A stretch of 61,396 bases of DNA from Vampirovibrio chlorellavorus (GCA_003149345.1 QFWI01000019.1:1-61396); one strand, 5' to 3'; numbered from the stretch's first letter, positions 8,324 to 17,352 are shown. Notes: generated by a model not told the origin, from the letters alone. Numbers and translations: made by a program.

Positions 8324-10300
8324 ATGGTGTTTGTACCCCGGATTCAGCGTTTGTTGAGCGTTTTGTTGGCTTGCACGTTGATGGCTGTGAGTGGGTTTGG
8401 TGGTGCCACCAGTGCGATAGCTGCCGGTCGTCATCAGTCGGCTCAGTCCACTTTGCTCAGTATTTCCGGCGTTCAGGTCAGCCCGGATGGGAGTGGGCTT
8501 GTTCTGGAAGCCAATCGTGCTTTTACTGGCCTGGAGACCAGGAATTTTACGGTTCTAAAGCTGCCGTCTCCCTACCGTATTGTGCTGGACATTCCCAATG
8601 CCCGGTTGGCCGGTGGGCAAAACGTTTTCCGGGTTAATCAACAGGGCATTGACCGGGTTGAGCTTAGTGATACGGAAAGTCCTTTTTACAGTTCGGTGCG
8701 GGCCACCATTTATGTGGATAACAACCAAACCCTGGCCCGACTGACGCCGGAATTTGAAGGGAAAACCCTCAAGGTGCTGGGCTTGGCTCCGGCTTCACTC
8801 TCCCCGGCCCAGTTGGCGTCCACCAGCTTTGTGGCCAAACCCGCCGTGCAAGCCAGTAAGGGGGTGCAGCCCCTGCCGCCCGTGGCTAAGCCGGGGGTCA
8901 AGCTTTCTTCTCAGCCGCCTGCTTTAGCCAGCTTGCCCCCCAAGCCGGAAACGCAAACTTCGGTTGTGCAAACCACCATTCTGAATACGCCTGTGGCACC
9001 CGGTACCGCGATTATTGAAAGCATCCAGGTGCGGGATAACAAGTTGCTCATTCAGTCCGTACCGGGTACGACGTTGCGGATTAAAAAGCGCTTTACCCTG
9101 AACGATCCCAGCCGCCTGGTGCTGGAGCTGGAAGGGGCCGTTTTGCGTAGTCGTCAGCTCCTGGAACCCATTAGCACCCGCCTGCCTGAAATGCGGCAGA
9201 TCCGGGTGGGCCAGTTTGACGAGAACACCGTTCGGGTGGTCATTGAGTGCGCCGAGCCCGATCAGATAGAAGCCATTTACAATGGCGGTGAGAAAAACCT
9301 GCTGGCCTTGACCCCGGATTCCGGCACGTCGATCACCAAGTTATCAGCGAACACGCAGCTGGGTGAGGTGCAAAGTATCGATTTGCGTCGGGAAGGGGGC
9401 AATACCATTCTGCGGTTGGCTGCCAGTACCCCAATCGTTCATCGTTTCCTGAAGAAAGACGATCGTCTGGTTCTGGATCTGTTGAATCAGGCTGCTCATC
9501 CCACCAACATCAACTTTGACGCCCGTCAGTATCCTGAAATTGAGAAAATGCGTCTGGAGCCCCTGACGGAAGGCCAGCCTAACAGCAAGTTGGCCATTCA
9601 GCTGGTGCAGGCCGATACCAGGATCATTCCCTCCATTTCGGATGATGGCAAAGTGTTGGAACTGCAAATTTCCGCCGATCGCCTGGCCAAAAGTACGGGC
9701 GCTTTCCCCAATCTGGCGGGTCTGGGTGCTGCCGGAAAAGCGCCCTTCCCCGCCCGAATCGTGGTTGACGCTGGCCATGGCGGTAAAGATTTTGGAGCCA
9801 TGCGAGGGGGCGTCAACGAGAAAGACCTGAACTTGTCTCTGGCCTTGATGGTGCGAGACGCGTTGGAGGCCAAAGGGTTTAAAGTGTTTATGACCCGCAG
9901 CACGGACGAGTTTTTGCCTTTGCCTAAAATTACGGCCATTACCAATCAAATTCGCCCGGATTTGTTTATCAGTATCCACCACAATGCTTCCGTCAACGCG
10001 GCGGCCAATGGTATTGAGACTTATTACTACACGCCGCAAAGCATTGCCTTGGCCCGCAGTGTGCATAACCGGGAGATTAACGCGGTCAGTGCCCGGGATG
10101 GCGGGGTCAAAAAGGCCATGTTTTATGTCATCCACCATACCAACGTCCCGGCTATTTTGTGTGAAGTGGGCTATGTCTCCAATCCCAACGAACTGGCGGC
10201 CTTGCAGACCTATGAGCGCAAGTCTAAAACCGCTCGCTCCATTGCGGATGGTGTTGTAGACTATTTGAAAACCCGAGTATCCGCCAACGCAGCAAAGTAG
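8324..10300 (+). CDS. N-acetylmuramoyl-L-alanine amidase with AMIN domains
   Basis: Periplasmic zinc amidase that cuts the peptide from MurNAc in peptidoglycan. The 658-residue product starts with a signal peptide (basic FVPRIQR, hydrophobic LLSVLLACTLMAV, likely cleavage after AIA). Two or three AMIN domains follow (about 35-150, 225-320 and 330-440), which bind the septal wall in the AmiC family, joined by a Pro-rich linker. The Amidase_3 domain covers about 475-655: zinc-site His in VVDAGHGG (about 482), Glu in NEKDLN, His in SIHHN (about 550) and catalytic Glu in CEVGY (about 613). The ATG at 8324 follows GGGAGA; the earlier GTG at 8267 would precede the signal peptide. It stands as the first gene before murI, seven bases away. 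Likely role: daughter-cell separation. Confidence 0.93.
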   Translation: MVFVPRIQRLLSVLLACTLMAVSGFGGATSAIAAGRHQSAQSTLLSISGVQVSPDGSGLVLEANRAFTGLETRNFTVLKLPSPYRIVLDIPNARLAGGQNVFRVNQQGIDRVELSDTESPFYSSVRATIYVDNNQTLARLTPEFEGKTLKVLGLAPASLSPAQLASTSFVAKPAVQASKGVQPLPPVAKPGVKLSSQPPALASLPPKPETQTSVVQTTILNTPVAPGTAIIESIQVRDNKLLIQSVPGTTLRIKKRFTLNDPSRLVLELEGAVLRSRQLLEPISTRLPEMRQIRVGQFDENTVRVVIECAEPDQIEAIYNGGEKNLLALTPDSGTSITKLSANTQLGEVQSIDLRREGGNTILRLAASTPIVHRFLKKDDRLVLDLLNQAAHPTNINFDARQYPEIEKMRLEPLTEGQPNSKLAIQLVQADTRIIPSISDDGKVLELQISADRLAKSTGAFPNLAGLGAAGKAPFPARIVVDAGHGGKDFGAMRGGVNEKDLNLSLALMVRDALEAKGFKVFMTRSTDEFLPLPKITAITNQIRPDLFISIHHNASVNAAANGIETYYYTPQSIALARSVHNREINAVSARDGGVKKAMFYVIHHTNVPAILCEVGYVSNPNELAALQTYERKSKTARSIADGVVDYLKTRVSANAAK

Positions 10301-10307
10301 CCACTGA

Positions 10308-11174
10308 ATGAACCCACCCTCTCCCGCCGCTCCCCAGCAGACGTCTCAAAATCCGATTGGGGTGTTTGATTCCGGCTTGGGCGGGTTGCGGGTACTGGAT
10401 CGTTTGATGCAAACCTTGCCCGATGAGCGCTTTGTGTATCTGGGCGATACCTTGCACATGCCCTACGGGGAGAAAACCCAGGCCCAGGTTACCGAATATT
10501 TATCTGCCTGCCTGTACTGGCTGTTTGAGCGGCATCAGGTGAAGATGATGGTGGTGGCCTGCAATACGGCGGCGTCGGTGGCCCCTCAGTTGTTCAGCCT
10601 CTATCCGGGTGTCCCCTTTGTAGACCCGGTGACTCCCATTTGCCGCTGGCTGGCTACGGCGGGCCAGTATCGCATCGTGGGGGTGATGGCCACGCCTGCT
10701 ACCGTGGCTTCTAACCGATACCCGTTTTTACTGGACGCCTTGAATGCCCCCATTTCACTCTCTCAGGTGGGGTGCGATAATCTGGCCTCTTTAATAGAGG
10801 AGGGAAAAGGGGAGACGCCCGCCTGTCACGCTTTACTACGGCAATACCTGCGTCCCTTGCAGGAAGTGGGGGCTGAGGCCATTGTGCTGGGCTGCACCCA
10901 TTACCCGTACGTAATGGAACAGGTGGCCACTCTTGCGCCTGAGGCGGATGTGCTGGATCCGGCTGTCTTTATGGCCCTTGAGGCCAAACGGTTGTTGGCG
11001 GAGCATCAGTTGGCCAGTCCACAGGTTACGGGTCGTACTATCGCTGAGGTGGATTATTTTGTGACCGCCGAACCGGATCGGTTTTATGAAACCAGTCGGC
11101 GCATGCCCTTTCAGGCGTTGGCTATGAAGCAACCCACGGTGGTCAGGATTCCGGCCTTGCCCATTCCCTCTTGA
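10308..11174 (+). CDS. murI: glutamate racemase
   Basis: Converts L-glutamate to D-glutamate for peptidoglycan. The family signature GVFDSGLGGL opens the protein, then YLGDTLHMPYG. The two catalytic cysteines lie in VVACNTAAS (near residue 84) and LGCTHYP (near 195). 288 residues, slightly longer than usual because of an eight-residue Pro-rich start. It lies seven bases after the amidase stop, so the two wall genes are probably cotranscribed. Confidence 0.96.
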   Translation: MNPPSPAAPQQTSQNPIGVFDSGLGGLRVLDRLMQTLPDERFVYLGDTLHMPYGEKTQAQVTEYLSACLYWLFERHQVKMMVVACNTAASVAPQLFSLYPGVPFVDPVTPICRWLATAGQYRIVGVMATPATVASNRYPFLLDALNAPISLSQVGCDNLASLIEEGKGETPACHALLRQYLRPLQEVGAEAIVLGCTHYPYVMEQVATLAPEADVLDPAVFMALEAKRLLAEHQLASPQVTGRTIAEVDYFVTAEPDRFYETSRRMPFQALAMKQPTVVRIPALPIPS

Positions 11175-11225
11175 TCGCAATCCGGGCTTGATATTTTTTC
11201 AACCGGTTTTTGACAAGCATACTAT

Positions 11226-12371
11226 TTAGTGTGGGGCTGGTGTGGCTGAAGTGTCGTCTTTCTGGGCCGCTTCGCTGTTGTGGCCAACCGCTAACGGATC
11301 GTCTTTGGGCGGATGGCCGCTGGTTTCAGCGCCCGTCTCCGAGGAAGCCGCTTTGGTTTCCGGCACCGGCTTTAATATCTTGGACAACCAGGCCTCTATT
11401 TGTAGGCCTACCCCGGGCTGATTGCCCAGCATTTCGGCCCCTTCCCCGATTTTTTCGTAAACCTGTAGGGTTTTAGGGCCAGTAATCCAGTTGTAAAGGT
11501 GTTGGGCCTGGCTGTGGGATTCCTTAAAATCGTGATTACTAAGGATCAGGGTGGGGTTGCCGTACTCCAGCAGCCCCCGGCTGGCATCAATGCCCTTGAA
11601 TTCTATCCCGGGAGAGAGCAGAACTAGCGCTTTGACATCGGTGCTGTTTTTGCCCACAAAAGTGGCCACGTTGGCCCCCAGTTTCTCCCCGATGAGGGCG
11701 ACTTGGCTCCCGTCCACTTCCGGGTAATCTTCGCCTTTTTTGAAATACTGGATAACTTGGGTAATATCACGGTGCAGGTTTTTCCATTGCTCGGGTTGCA
11801 GTAAACGCCAGCTGACCCGACGTTTCCAGGTGGTGACCGTGCTTTTGCCGTGGCCTCGCAAATCCAGGGCAAAAACGGCGTAACCGGCCTGAGTCAGGGT
11901 GGCTGGTAAGTCGCTCCAGGCCAAATGATCCCGGTTCAGGCCGTGAAGTAAAATAATCAGCGGATACTTGGGCCCCTGGTACTCTTGACTGTCGGGGATT
12001 TCATTTTCTCCCGGCTCGGTCAGGCTGGGATCGTATAACCGACCGTAGATCACCAATTGATCGGAAAGCGGGATGGAGACTTCCTCAAAAGGTAAATTGT
12101 GCATGGCTTTGGGGAGTAGCATACGCTCGTCCGCAGGCTCGGCGGGCTCAGCGCTTTCTTCGGCGGCGGCCTCTTCGGTTGCCGCTTCCGCTCCTGCCAC
12201 GCCGTGGGCTTTGTCGGCGGGGGCGGGTTTGTCCCAGGGCATGGGGGGCAGCTTCATTTCACAGCCGCTCCAGGTCAGGCCGCCTATCAACAAAAGCAGA
12301 ATCGTCAATAACGGTGGGTACAACCGGTTGGTTGTGTTGAGGGACAGAGAACCGCGGGCTGCTTTTTTCAT
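11226..12371 (-). CDS. exported alpha/beta-hydrolase-fold protein with a degenerate nucleophile elbow
   Basis: A 381-residue protein. An N-terminal hydrophobic segment (LLTILLLLIGGLTWSGC) ends in SGC and may be a lipoprotein signal, although Trp at -3 is unusual. An Ala/Glu-rich linker (about 50-80) leads to an alpha/beta-hydrolase domain: oxyanion-region LLHGLNRDHLAW, then ALDLRGHGKST. At the position of the GxSxG elbow the sequence is IGEKLGAN, so Lys replaces the catalytic Ser. A disordered Pro/Glu-rich tail follows. The start at 12371 overlaps the kinase stop in ATGA. The frame is open a further 119 codons, but that part lies inside the kinase gene. It may be a pseudoenzyme binding or scaffolding at the envelope; function unknown. 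Confidence 0.8.
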   Translation of the reverse strand: MKKAARGSLSLNTTNRLYPPLLTILLLLIGGLTWSGCEMKLPPMPWDKPAPADKAHGVAGAEAATEEAAAEESAEPAEPADERMLLPKAMHNLPFEEVSIPLSDQLVIYGRLYDPSLTEPGENEIPDSQEYQGPKYPLIILLHGLNRDHLAWSDLPATLTQAGYAVFALDLRGHGKSTVTTWKRRVSWRLLQPEQWKNLHRDITQVIQYFKKGEDYPEVDGSQVALIGEKLGANVATFVGKNSTDVKALVLLSPGIEFKGIDASRGLLEYGNPTLILSNHDFKESHSQAQHLYNWITGPKTLQVYEKIGEGAEMLGNQPGVGLQIEAWLSKILKPVPETKAASSETGAETSGHPPKDDPLAVGHNSEAAQKDDTSATPAPH

Positions 12372-13702
12372 GCCACAGGCTCCTGAGGATTGGTTTTGGG
12401 CAAAATCATGGCAAAAACGCTGCCCTGTCCGGGGACACTGGACAGCAGCTCCACGCTGCCACCGTGGGCTTGCAGAATTTTTCGGCTGTGGGCCAGCCCC
12501 AAACCGGTACCGCTGCCTTTGGTCGAGAAATAGGGGGTAAATAACTTCTCGGTGTGCTGTGGGGCAATCCCGGTTCCCTGATCCGTGATTTTGACCCAGA
12601 GTTGCGAATCGAGCGGGTTGCTTTCCACTTGCACGGTGACCTGTGTGCCGGGCTTGGAGGCCTCCAGGGCGTTTTTCAGCAGGTTGAGCAGTGCCTGGCG
12701 GAGCTTGTCGGCATCCAGGGTCAACCACTCGATTAGGCCGTTTTCCGGGCCAATCAGGGTAATATTCAGCTCTTGGTAGGAGGGCTGGTAAAAGTCACAA
12801 ATATCCCGAACCAACTGGTACAATTCCACGGGTTGTGGATTCAGTTGCAAGGGGCGAGAGTAGTTGGTCAGCTCCGACAGAATGCTTTCCAGACTGCTGG
12901 TGGCCTGGCGGATGAGCGATAGGTTTTTAAGCAGCAGGGCTTTTTTATCGCTGTCGGCGGTGAAAGTTAGTGGCCCCAAATGGTCTTCGGTGAGTTTGGC
13001 GTACAGATCGATGAGGCCCAGTGGGTTTCGGATTTCGTGGGCGATGACGGCGGACAATTGCCCGATGGCTGCCAACCGCTCCGTATCCACGTTGCGTTTA
13101 TTCAGCAACTGGACTTGATCCAGGGCCACGGTCAGTTCCCGGTTTCGGTTTTCCAGACCGTGTACCAGGGAGGTAATCAACATGTTCAGCTTGTCATCAT
13201 AACGCCGATCCACGGGCGTTTCTTTCAGCAGGGTTTCCAGTTCCGGGGTTTGCAAATGGCCAATGAGGTGCCCGGCCAGGGTGCGGGTATCCCCCGGATG
13301 AAACGTCCATCCACCTTCGTACATGCGATAGGTCGAATGGGTGGCAGCCGACCAGTATAACGTCGCGCAGAGTCGATTGGTCAGCACAATGAGAAAGCCG
13401 GTTTGATCGCAAATGCCGCTCTCCACCGGAAACAGGTCGGGTTGATTGAAACGGTAGAGGGGTAGTTCGGGGATGTCGGCCAAGGCGTGGGCCATGGTTT
13501 CAAAGGCCTCATCCTCCAGGGTGCGGGTCATGACAAAGCCCGGCATGCGGTAGTCCCGCACCATGCGGGTAATACAACTATACAGGCTTTGGAAGGTCTC
13601 TCGGGAATACATGCCCGTGGAGGAGCAGAGATGCCCGAACAGTCCATCCAGCTGGATTTTTTTGATGCCTTGCTTCAAATCACTCACTCGCCATACAGTC
13701 AA
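12368..13702 (-). CDS. cytoplasmic sensor histidine kinase
   Basis: Residues 1-190 form an input region without transmembrane segments that I cannot assign. A short coiled coil leads into a HisKA domain with the phospho-acceptor His in AHEIRNPLG (about 221). The HATPase domain shows the N box LLNLLKNALEAS, G1 DQGTGIAP and G2 GSGTGLGL. The start is probably TTG at 13702, with GGGGA upstream that is buried in a hairpin; a downstream ATG (MYSRETF) is an alternative. It sits between a NarL-type response regulator and a hydrolase-like lipoprotein on one strand, overlapping the latter by four bases. HisKA kinases more often partner OmpR or NtrC-type regulators, so the pairing with a LuxR-type regulator is unusual. 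Confidence 0.9.
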   Translation of the reverse strand: MTVWRVSDLKQGIKKIQLDGLFGHLCSSTGMYSRETFQSLYSCITRMVRDYRMPGFVMTRTLEDEAFETMAHALADIPELPLYRFNQPDLFPVESGICDQTGFLIVLTNRLCATLYWSAATHSTYRMYEGGWTFHPGDTRTLAGHLIGHLQTPELETLLKETPVDRRYDDKLNMLITSLVHGLENRNRELTVALDQVQLLNKRNVDTERLAAIGQLSAVIAHEIRNPLGLIDLYAKLTEDHLGPLTFTADSDKKALLLKNLSLIRQATSSLESILSELTNYSRPLQLNPQPVELYQLVRDICDFYQPSYQELNITLIGPENGLIEWLTLDADKLRQALLNLLKNALEASKPGTQVTVQVESNPLDSQLWVKITDQGTGIAPQHTEKLFTPYFSTKGSGTGLGLAHSRKILQAHGGSVELLSSVPGQGSVFAMILPKTNPQEPVA

Positions 13703-13705
13703 GAC

Positions 13706-13737
13706 GAAATCCCCAAGCGGGTGGGCCGGGGGATTTC
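13706..13737 (-). promoter_or_regulatory. hairpin covering the kinase ribosome-binding site
   Basis: GAAATCCCC and GGGGATTTC form a nine-base perfect stem with a 14-base loop. On the minus strand the 3' arm contains the GGGGA that would act as ribosome-binding site for the TTG start three bases downstream. It could hide the site or act as an attenuator between the regulator and kinase genes. Confidence 0.5.
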
Positions 13738-13799
13738 ATCAGGTTTGATCTCATTATAACTGGTGTCAGGTACCGTGTGGGGTTTCAAACCCGTGCAGC

Positions 13800-14513
13800 T
13801 TATCCGGCCATTTGAGACGGGTTGGCGCCGCCATCCACCAGACCGTACTTGAGGGCGTACAACACGGCCTGGGTGCGATCGTTGACCTGTAACTTCTGGA
13901 AGATGTTGTTGACGTGGGTTTTGACCGTGGTTTCGCTGATAACCAGCTTATCGGCCACGCCTTTGTAGGTAATGCCGTCGGTCAGTAGTTTCAGGACTTC
14001 TTTTTCACGAGAGGTCAGGTAACCCAGCAGGGCCTGCTTGGTGGGATCCATGCGATTGGTTTTGCCCATGCGGCTCTGGAACTCATCAAAGAACTTGGTG
14101 GCCAATATGGGCGGTAAGTATACTTTGCCGTTCAGCACTTCCTCGATGGCCGCAATCAACTGAGAGGTGACCATGGTTTTCAGGATGTACCCTTTGGCCC
14201 CATGCTTCATAGCCCGGAAGATCAGATCGGACTCATCGTAGCCGGTCAGGGCCAGGATTTTAAGGTTGGGATTGATGGCCATAATCTGCTGAATAGCGGC
14301 CACACCGTCCACTTCCGGCATATTGATGTCCATCAGGACAATGTCCACATTGGCTTCGGCCAGGCGCTTCACTGCGTCTTCGCCGTTGGTGGCGATACCG
14401 GCCAAATGGTAATCCGATTGAAGTTCGAGTAACTGTTTAATGCCCGCGCTGTGATTGGCGTTATCGTCCACGATAAACACAGTGGTTTCCGAGGACTGCA
14501 TCCGTCTCATCAT
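13800..14513 (-). CDS. NarL/FixJ-type response regulator
   Basis: 237 residues. The receiver domain (about 8-125) has the acidic pair in VDDN and the phospho-acceptor Asp in VLMDINMPE (about 61), with Thr in LALTGY and Lys in YILKTM. The C-terminal LuxR-type helix-turn-helix (about 170-230) begins LTSREKEVLKLLTDG and contains ISETTVKTHVNNIFQKL. A strong AGGAGA lies 11 bases before the ATG at 14513. It is the first gene of the regulator-kinase-lipoprotein set and likely binds DNA when phosphorylated by the adjacent kinase. Targets are unknown. Confidence 0.93.
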   Translation of the reverse strand: MMRRMQSSETTVFIVDDNANHSAGIKQLLELQSDYHLAGIATNGEDAVKRLAEANVDIVLMDINMPEVDGVAAIQQIMAINPNLKILALTGYDESDLIFRAMKHGAKGYILKTMVTSQLIAAIEEVLNGKVYLPPILATKFFDEFQSRMGKTNRMDPTKQALLGYLTSREKEVLKLLTDGITYKGVADKLVISETTVKTHVNNIFQKLQVNDRTQAVLYALKYGLVDGGANPSQMAG

Positions 14514-14878
14514 ATGATTCGTTTTCTCCTAAAGCTCCCTGACACACACTTCCACACATTTAAATTCAAAAAATGGATCAAACCGGGTTTACTGTTTCAT
14601 ACCGAACCTGTGATGCGCTTTATGAGGGGGAAACAGGCACCACAAATAGCCTACCGATTCCGTCTTTCACACTCGTTTGTTTAAAGTAATCTTGTTAGTA
14701 TCATATCTCAGCTTTTTAAAGCCGCTCATCATCTGAAGGTTGGATATTCCCGGCTGAAGGGTCAATTTTTTGGAGGAGGCTCATCGGCCAAAGGGTGGAC
14801 ACGGATCCGCCGCATCCGGGCAGGCGTCCTATAATGGAGGTAGTTGCTTTGTAGGAGGTTGTGAGAGGAGTAGGCGCA
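14514..14878. other. divergent intergenic region
   Basis: About 365 bases between the response regulator and the DUF192 gene. It holds the ribosome-binding site of the regulator at its left edge and a TATAAT near the right edge. I see no coding frame, no repeat and no strong hairpin. Confidence 0.5.
14830..14835 (+). promoter_or_regulatory. TATAAT -10 box of the DUF192 gene
   Basis: Perfect TATAAT 43 bases before the ATG at 14879; no -35 match at the usual distance (CCGCCG). Confidence 0.4.
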
Positions 14879-15250
14879 ATGGGGTACCAGGTGACTAACA
14901 AAACCCGGCAGACCGTGGTGGCCAGCCAGGTGCAAAAGGCGGATTCCTATTTCAAACGGTTGTTCGGCCTGATGGGTAAGCCGGGGATTCCCCAGGGGTT
15001 TGGGTTGTGGATTGTGCCCTGTCAGGATATTCATTCTTTTTTTATGCGCTTTGAGTTTGACGCCATTTTTCTGGACGCCAGTGGCAAGGTGCTGTACCTG
15101 TTGGAGCGCATGAAGCCCTGGCGGGTGTCTCGTTTTGTGAAGGGGGGCAAGGTGGTGCTGGAATTGCCCGCCGGAGCCATTGCCCAAAGTGGGACGGAAA
15201 TTGGTGACGAACTGGAGTTACGGGCAGCGGATACTGCGCCGTCTGGCTAG
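14879..15250 (+). CDS. DUF192 family protein
   Basis: 123 residues that fit the DUF192 pattern: RLFGLMGKPGIPQGFGLWI, then CQDIHSFFMRFEFDAIFLD, and near the end VLELPAGA followed by GTEIGDEL. The family is small, mostly beta, and of unknown biochemical role; many members have a signal peptide, which this one lacks. The ATG at 14879 is chosen because AGGAG lies nine bases upstream; the in-frame GTG at 14861 is too close to its GGAGG. A terminator follows. Confidence 0.85.
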   Translation: MGYQVTNKTRQTVVASQVQKADSYFKRLFGLMGKPGIPQGFGLWIVPCQDIHSFFMRFEFDAIFLDASGKVLYLLERMKPWRVSRFVKGGKVVLELPAGAIAQSGTEIGDELELRAADTAPSG

Positions 15251-15282
15251 GGAGCCGGGCTGATGCGTTTGACAGTTCACCA

Positions 15283-15307
15283 GTGCGGCTTGCCACCGCA
15301 CGTTTTT
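15283..15307. terminator. intrinsic terminator
   Basis: GTGCGG and CCGCAC pair around a seven-base loop and are followed by GTTTTTA. It lies 33 bases past the DUF192 stop. Confidence 0.7.
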
Positions 15308-15421
15308 ATGAAGGCCTTGAACCGCCCAAAACACTGCGTACAAAGCGCCTGTGTAAATCAGGCCGGATGACTGGAGCAAGCTCAACATTTTGATTTTTAT
15401 CTCCCACGCTATTCAATTTTT

Positions 15422-15937
15422 TTAAATAAAGTCGTTCGTCAGATGCTGAGGCCGTTGAGACCACAGCAAGTCCAGCACCTGAGCCGGAATCCCTTGGCCT
15501 TGATACAGATTGCGTTGCAAGTGGGTCAGCTCTCGTTGTTCCTCGACGCTGAGACAGTGTCGGTAGGCTTTCAGTTTCAGGCTGGTAATGCGATGAACGG
15601 ACGGGCTGTCGTGGTAAGTGGTCAGGCAGTCCAATTCCTGTTGCTCGACCGGGCTGAGTTTTTGTTGGGCCTTTTTTCGGGTGAGGCGGGCGATATCCCA
15701 TACCGCCGGGCTACTGCTGAAGTGCATCAAGGCTTCCAGTTCGGCCATATTTTGCCTGAACTGACTGGTGAATCGCAAAAATAGACGTTGCCATCGGCTG
15801 GGTTGTGGCAGTTGCACCATCAGGGCGGCGATACGACCGGCCACCCCGACGGGCGGCACGATATGACTGACCGGGCTTTTGAGCTGGGCCAGTGGGCTGG
15901 AAACAGGCTTTTCGTTGGGCAGGACGGGATGAGGCAT
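15422..15937 (-). CDS. hypothetical helical protein
   Basis: 171 residues, not recognised. The N-terminal 35 residues are Pro/Ser-rich without a signal peptide. The remainder is basic and helical. Two related segments, KLSPVEQQELDCLTTYHDS and CLSVEEQRELTHLQRNLYQ, suggest an internal duplication of about 40 residues. GGAGAC lies six bases before the ATG at 15937, supporting translation. The Pro-rich leader resembles that of other hypothetical genes in the window but lacks the F-G motif. Confidence 0.65.
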   Translation of the reverse strand: MPHPVLPNEKPVSSPLAQLKSPVSHIVPPVGVAGRIAALMVQLPQPSRWQRLFLRFTSQFRQNMAELEALMHFSSSPAVWDIARLTRKKAQQKLSPVEQQELDCLTTYHDSPSVHRITSLKLKAYRHCLSVEEQRELTHLQRNLYQGQGIPAQVLDLLWSQRPQHLTNDFI

Positions 15938-16218
15938 GAAAATGTCTCCTGCAAGTGGCTCCCCCCAGTGAATCTTCCTGGATTTTGAGGGGGATAGTGA
16001 ACGGTTGTCTATCTATAAGAGAATGGTTGGATCCGACCGATTGAGAGTGGACTGGTACGCTTTCATTGGATTAGACAATGGATTGGCTTGAAATGTTCCA
16101 AAAAACAAGCGGTAGAGCTTATTTTTGCCCTGCCTGCCGAATTTGAGTGCCGGGCGGTGGGTATTGTTAGGGTAATCGGGTCAGGGCATTTTGCAATGCA
16201 TGGGGCTTTGGGTACTCT
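15938..16218. other. intergenic region without recognised features
   Basis: 281 bases upstream of the minus-strand hypothetical and left of repeat copy 2. It presumably carries the promoter of that hypothetical; I see no clear box, coding frame or hairpin. Confidence 0.4.
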
Positions 16219-16392
16219 GCTTTAAAAATAAAGGCTGCCTTCACAACCCGTTTGTAACTGTTTGAGCACAGCGAGTTAAAATCTGAGCTGGGCTATCTTT
16301 CTCAGCAGTGTTTCAGTCGGCTGTCTACCGGCTGTCCGCGCTGCACGCAGTTTTAGAAACGGGTTGTGAAGGCAGCCTTTATTTTTTAAAGC
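16219..16392 (+). repeat. long hairpin repeat element, copy 2
   Basis: Arms 16219-16253 and 16357-16392 are complementary over 35 bases apart from one extra A. The 5' arm runs into GTTTGTAACTGTTTGAGCAC and AGCGAGTTAAAA, the conserved block also present in copies 1 and 3. An internal CTGAG/CTCAG hairpin follows, and ACGCAGTTTT precedes the 3' arm. The right arm includes the last seven bases of mazG with its stop codon, so the element forms the 3' end of that gene. Confidence 0.85.
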
Positions 16393-17267
16393 AGGCTGGT
16401 GGTTTGTTTGGCCTCTCGCCACAGGGCGTCCCAAGTTTCAAAATCCAGTGCGGCCATGGCCGCCTCCGGGGATTCCGCCTGTGGAAAGCGTTCCCGAATC
16501 AGGGCTTCCATCGCCTGAAAACGCTTGGTGAATTTGGCGGTGGCCTTGCTCAGGGCCACTTCCGGGTCGATTTTAAAATGCCGGGCCAGATTGACGCTGG
16601 CAAAGTAAATATCGCCCATCTCCGACTCCAACCGCTCGAAGGCTTCCGCCGAAACCGTTTGATCGCTTGGCAGGGCATCCATTTCCGCCCGGAATTCCTG
16701 ATACTCGCTCATCACGCACTCCCACAGGGAGTCCAGGTTGGGCCACTCGAAGCCCACTTTGACCGCTTTTTGGCTGGTCTCTAAGGCACGGCTCAGGGCC
16801 GGCTGACTTTTGGAAATACCATCCAGAATGCTGGCCTGCTGGATTTCTCCTTTTTCGGCCCGCTTGATGGCCTCCCAGTTGTTGACCACCGCATCGGGGC
16901 TGTCCACGGAGACACTGCCGAAGACATGGGGGTGACGACGAATCAGTTTTTCGGCAATGGTGTCGCAGACTTGCTGAAAGTCAAACGTGCCAGCATCCTG
17001 GGCCAGTTGACTGTGCAGAACCACTTGCAGCAATACGTCACCCAATTCTTCTTTGAGCGGGGTGGGGTCACCACTGGCCTCAGTCTCATCAACGGCTTCT
17101 ATAGCCTCATAGGCCTCTTCCAGCATGAAGCGTTTCAGGCTGCTGTGGGTTTGCTTGAGGTCCCAGGGGCAGCCATGCTCGGGATGGCGCAGGTGGGCCA
17201 CCACTTGCAGGAGCTTATCAATGCCTTGAGCCTGTTGTACTTGGGCGAGAATGGCTTCTTGAGTCAT
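16386..17267 (-). CDS. mazG: nucleoside triphosphate pyrophosphohydrolase MazG
   Basis: Hydrolyses (d)NTPs to monophosphates and pyrophosphate, as a house-cleaning enzyme. 293 residues with two MazG repeats. The first has RHPEHGCPWDLKQTHSSL, the metal-binding EEAYEAIEA and LKEELGDVLLQVVLHSQ, then RRHPHVFG. The second ends with LESEMGDIYFASVNLARHF. The start at 17267 gives the standard family N-terminus; the frame stays open for 337 more codons, but that stretch lies antisense to nrnA. It is divergent from nrnA with 120 bases between. Its last codons lie in a hairpin repeat arm. Confidence 0.95.
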   Translation of the reverse strand: MTQEAILAQVQQAQGIDKLLQVVAHLRHPEHGCPWDLKQTHSSLKRFMLEEAYEAIEAVDETEASGDPTPLKEELGDVLLQVVLHSQLAQDAGTFDFQQVCDTIAEKLIRRHPHVFGSVSVDSPDAVVNNWEAIKRAEKGEIQQASILDGISKSQPALSRALETSQKAVKVGFEWPNLDSLWECVMSEYQEFRAEMDALPSDQTVSAEAFERLESEMGDIYFASVNLARHFKIDPEVALSKATAKFTKRFQAMEALIRERFPQAESPEAAMAALDFETWDALWREAKQTTSLL

Positions 17268-17346
17268 ACGGTGGCGATTCCTGAGGCGTGGGGGTAAGAG
17301 TGTGTGGACGGTTTTCCGGCTCTGGCTCCGGGGCTGGTGGGCGGAG

Positions 17347-17352
17347 TATAAT
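17347..17352 (+). promoter_or_regulatory. TATAAT -10 box of nrnA
   Basis: Perfect TATAAT 35 bases before the proposed nrnA start; no -35 match at 17 bases. The spacing suggests a very short leader. Confidence 0.45.

Noticed and set aside
12372..12728. N-terminal extension of the hydrolase-like gene by 119 codons
   Set aside because: It lies inside the kinase gene in another frame, lacks a ribosome-binding site, and would precede a clear hydrophobic signal; ATGA overlap at 12371 fits better.
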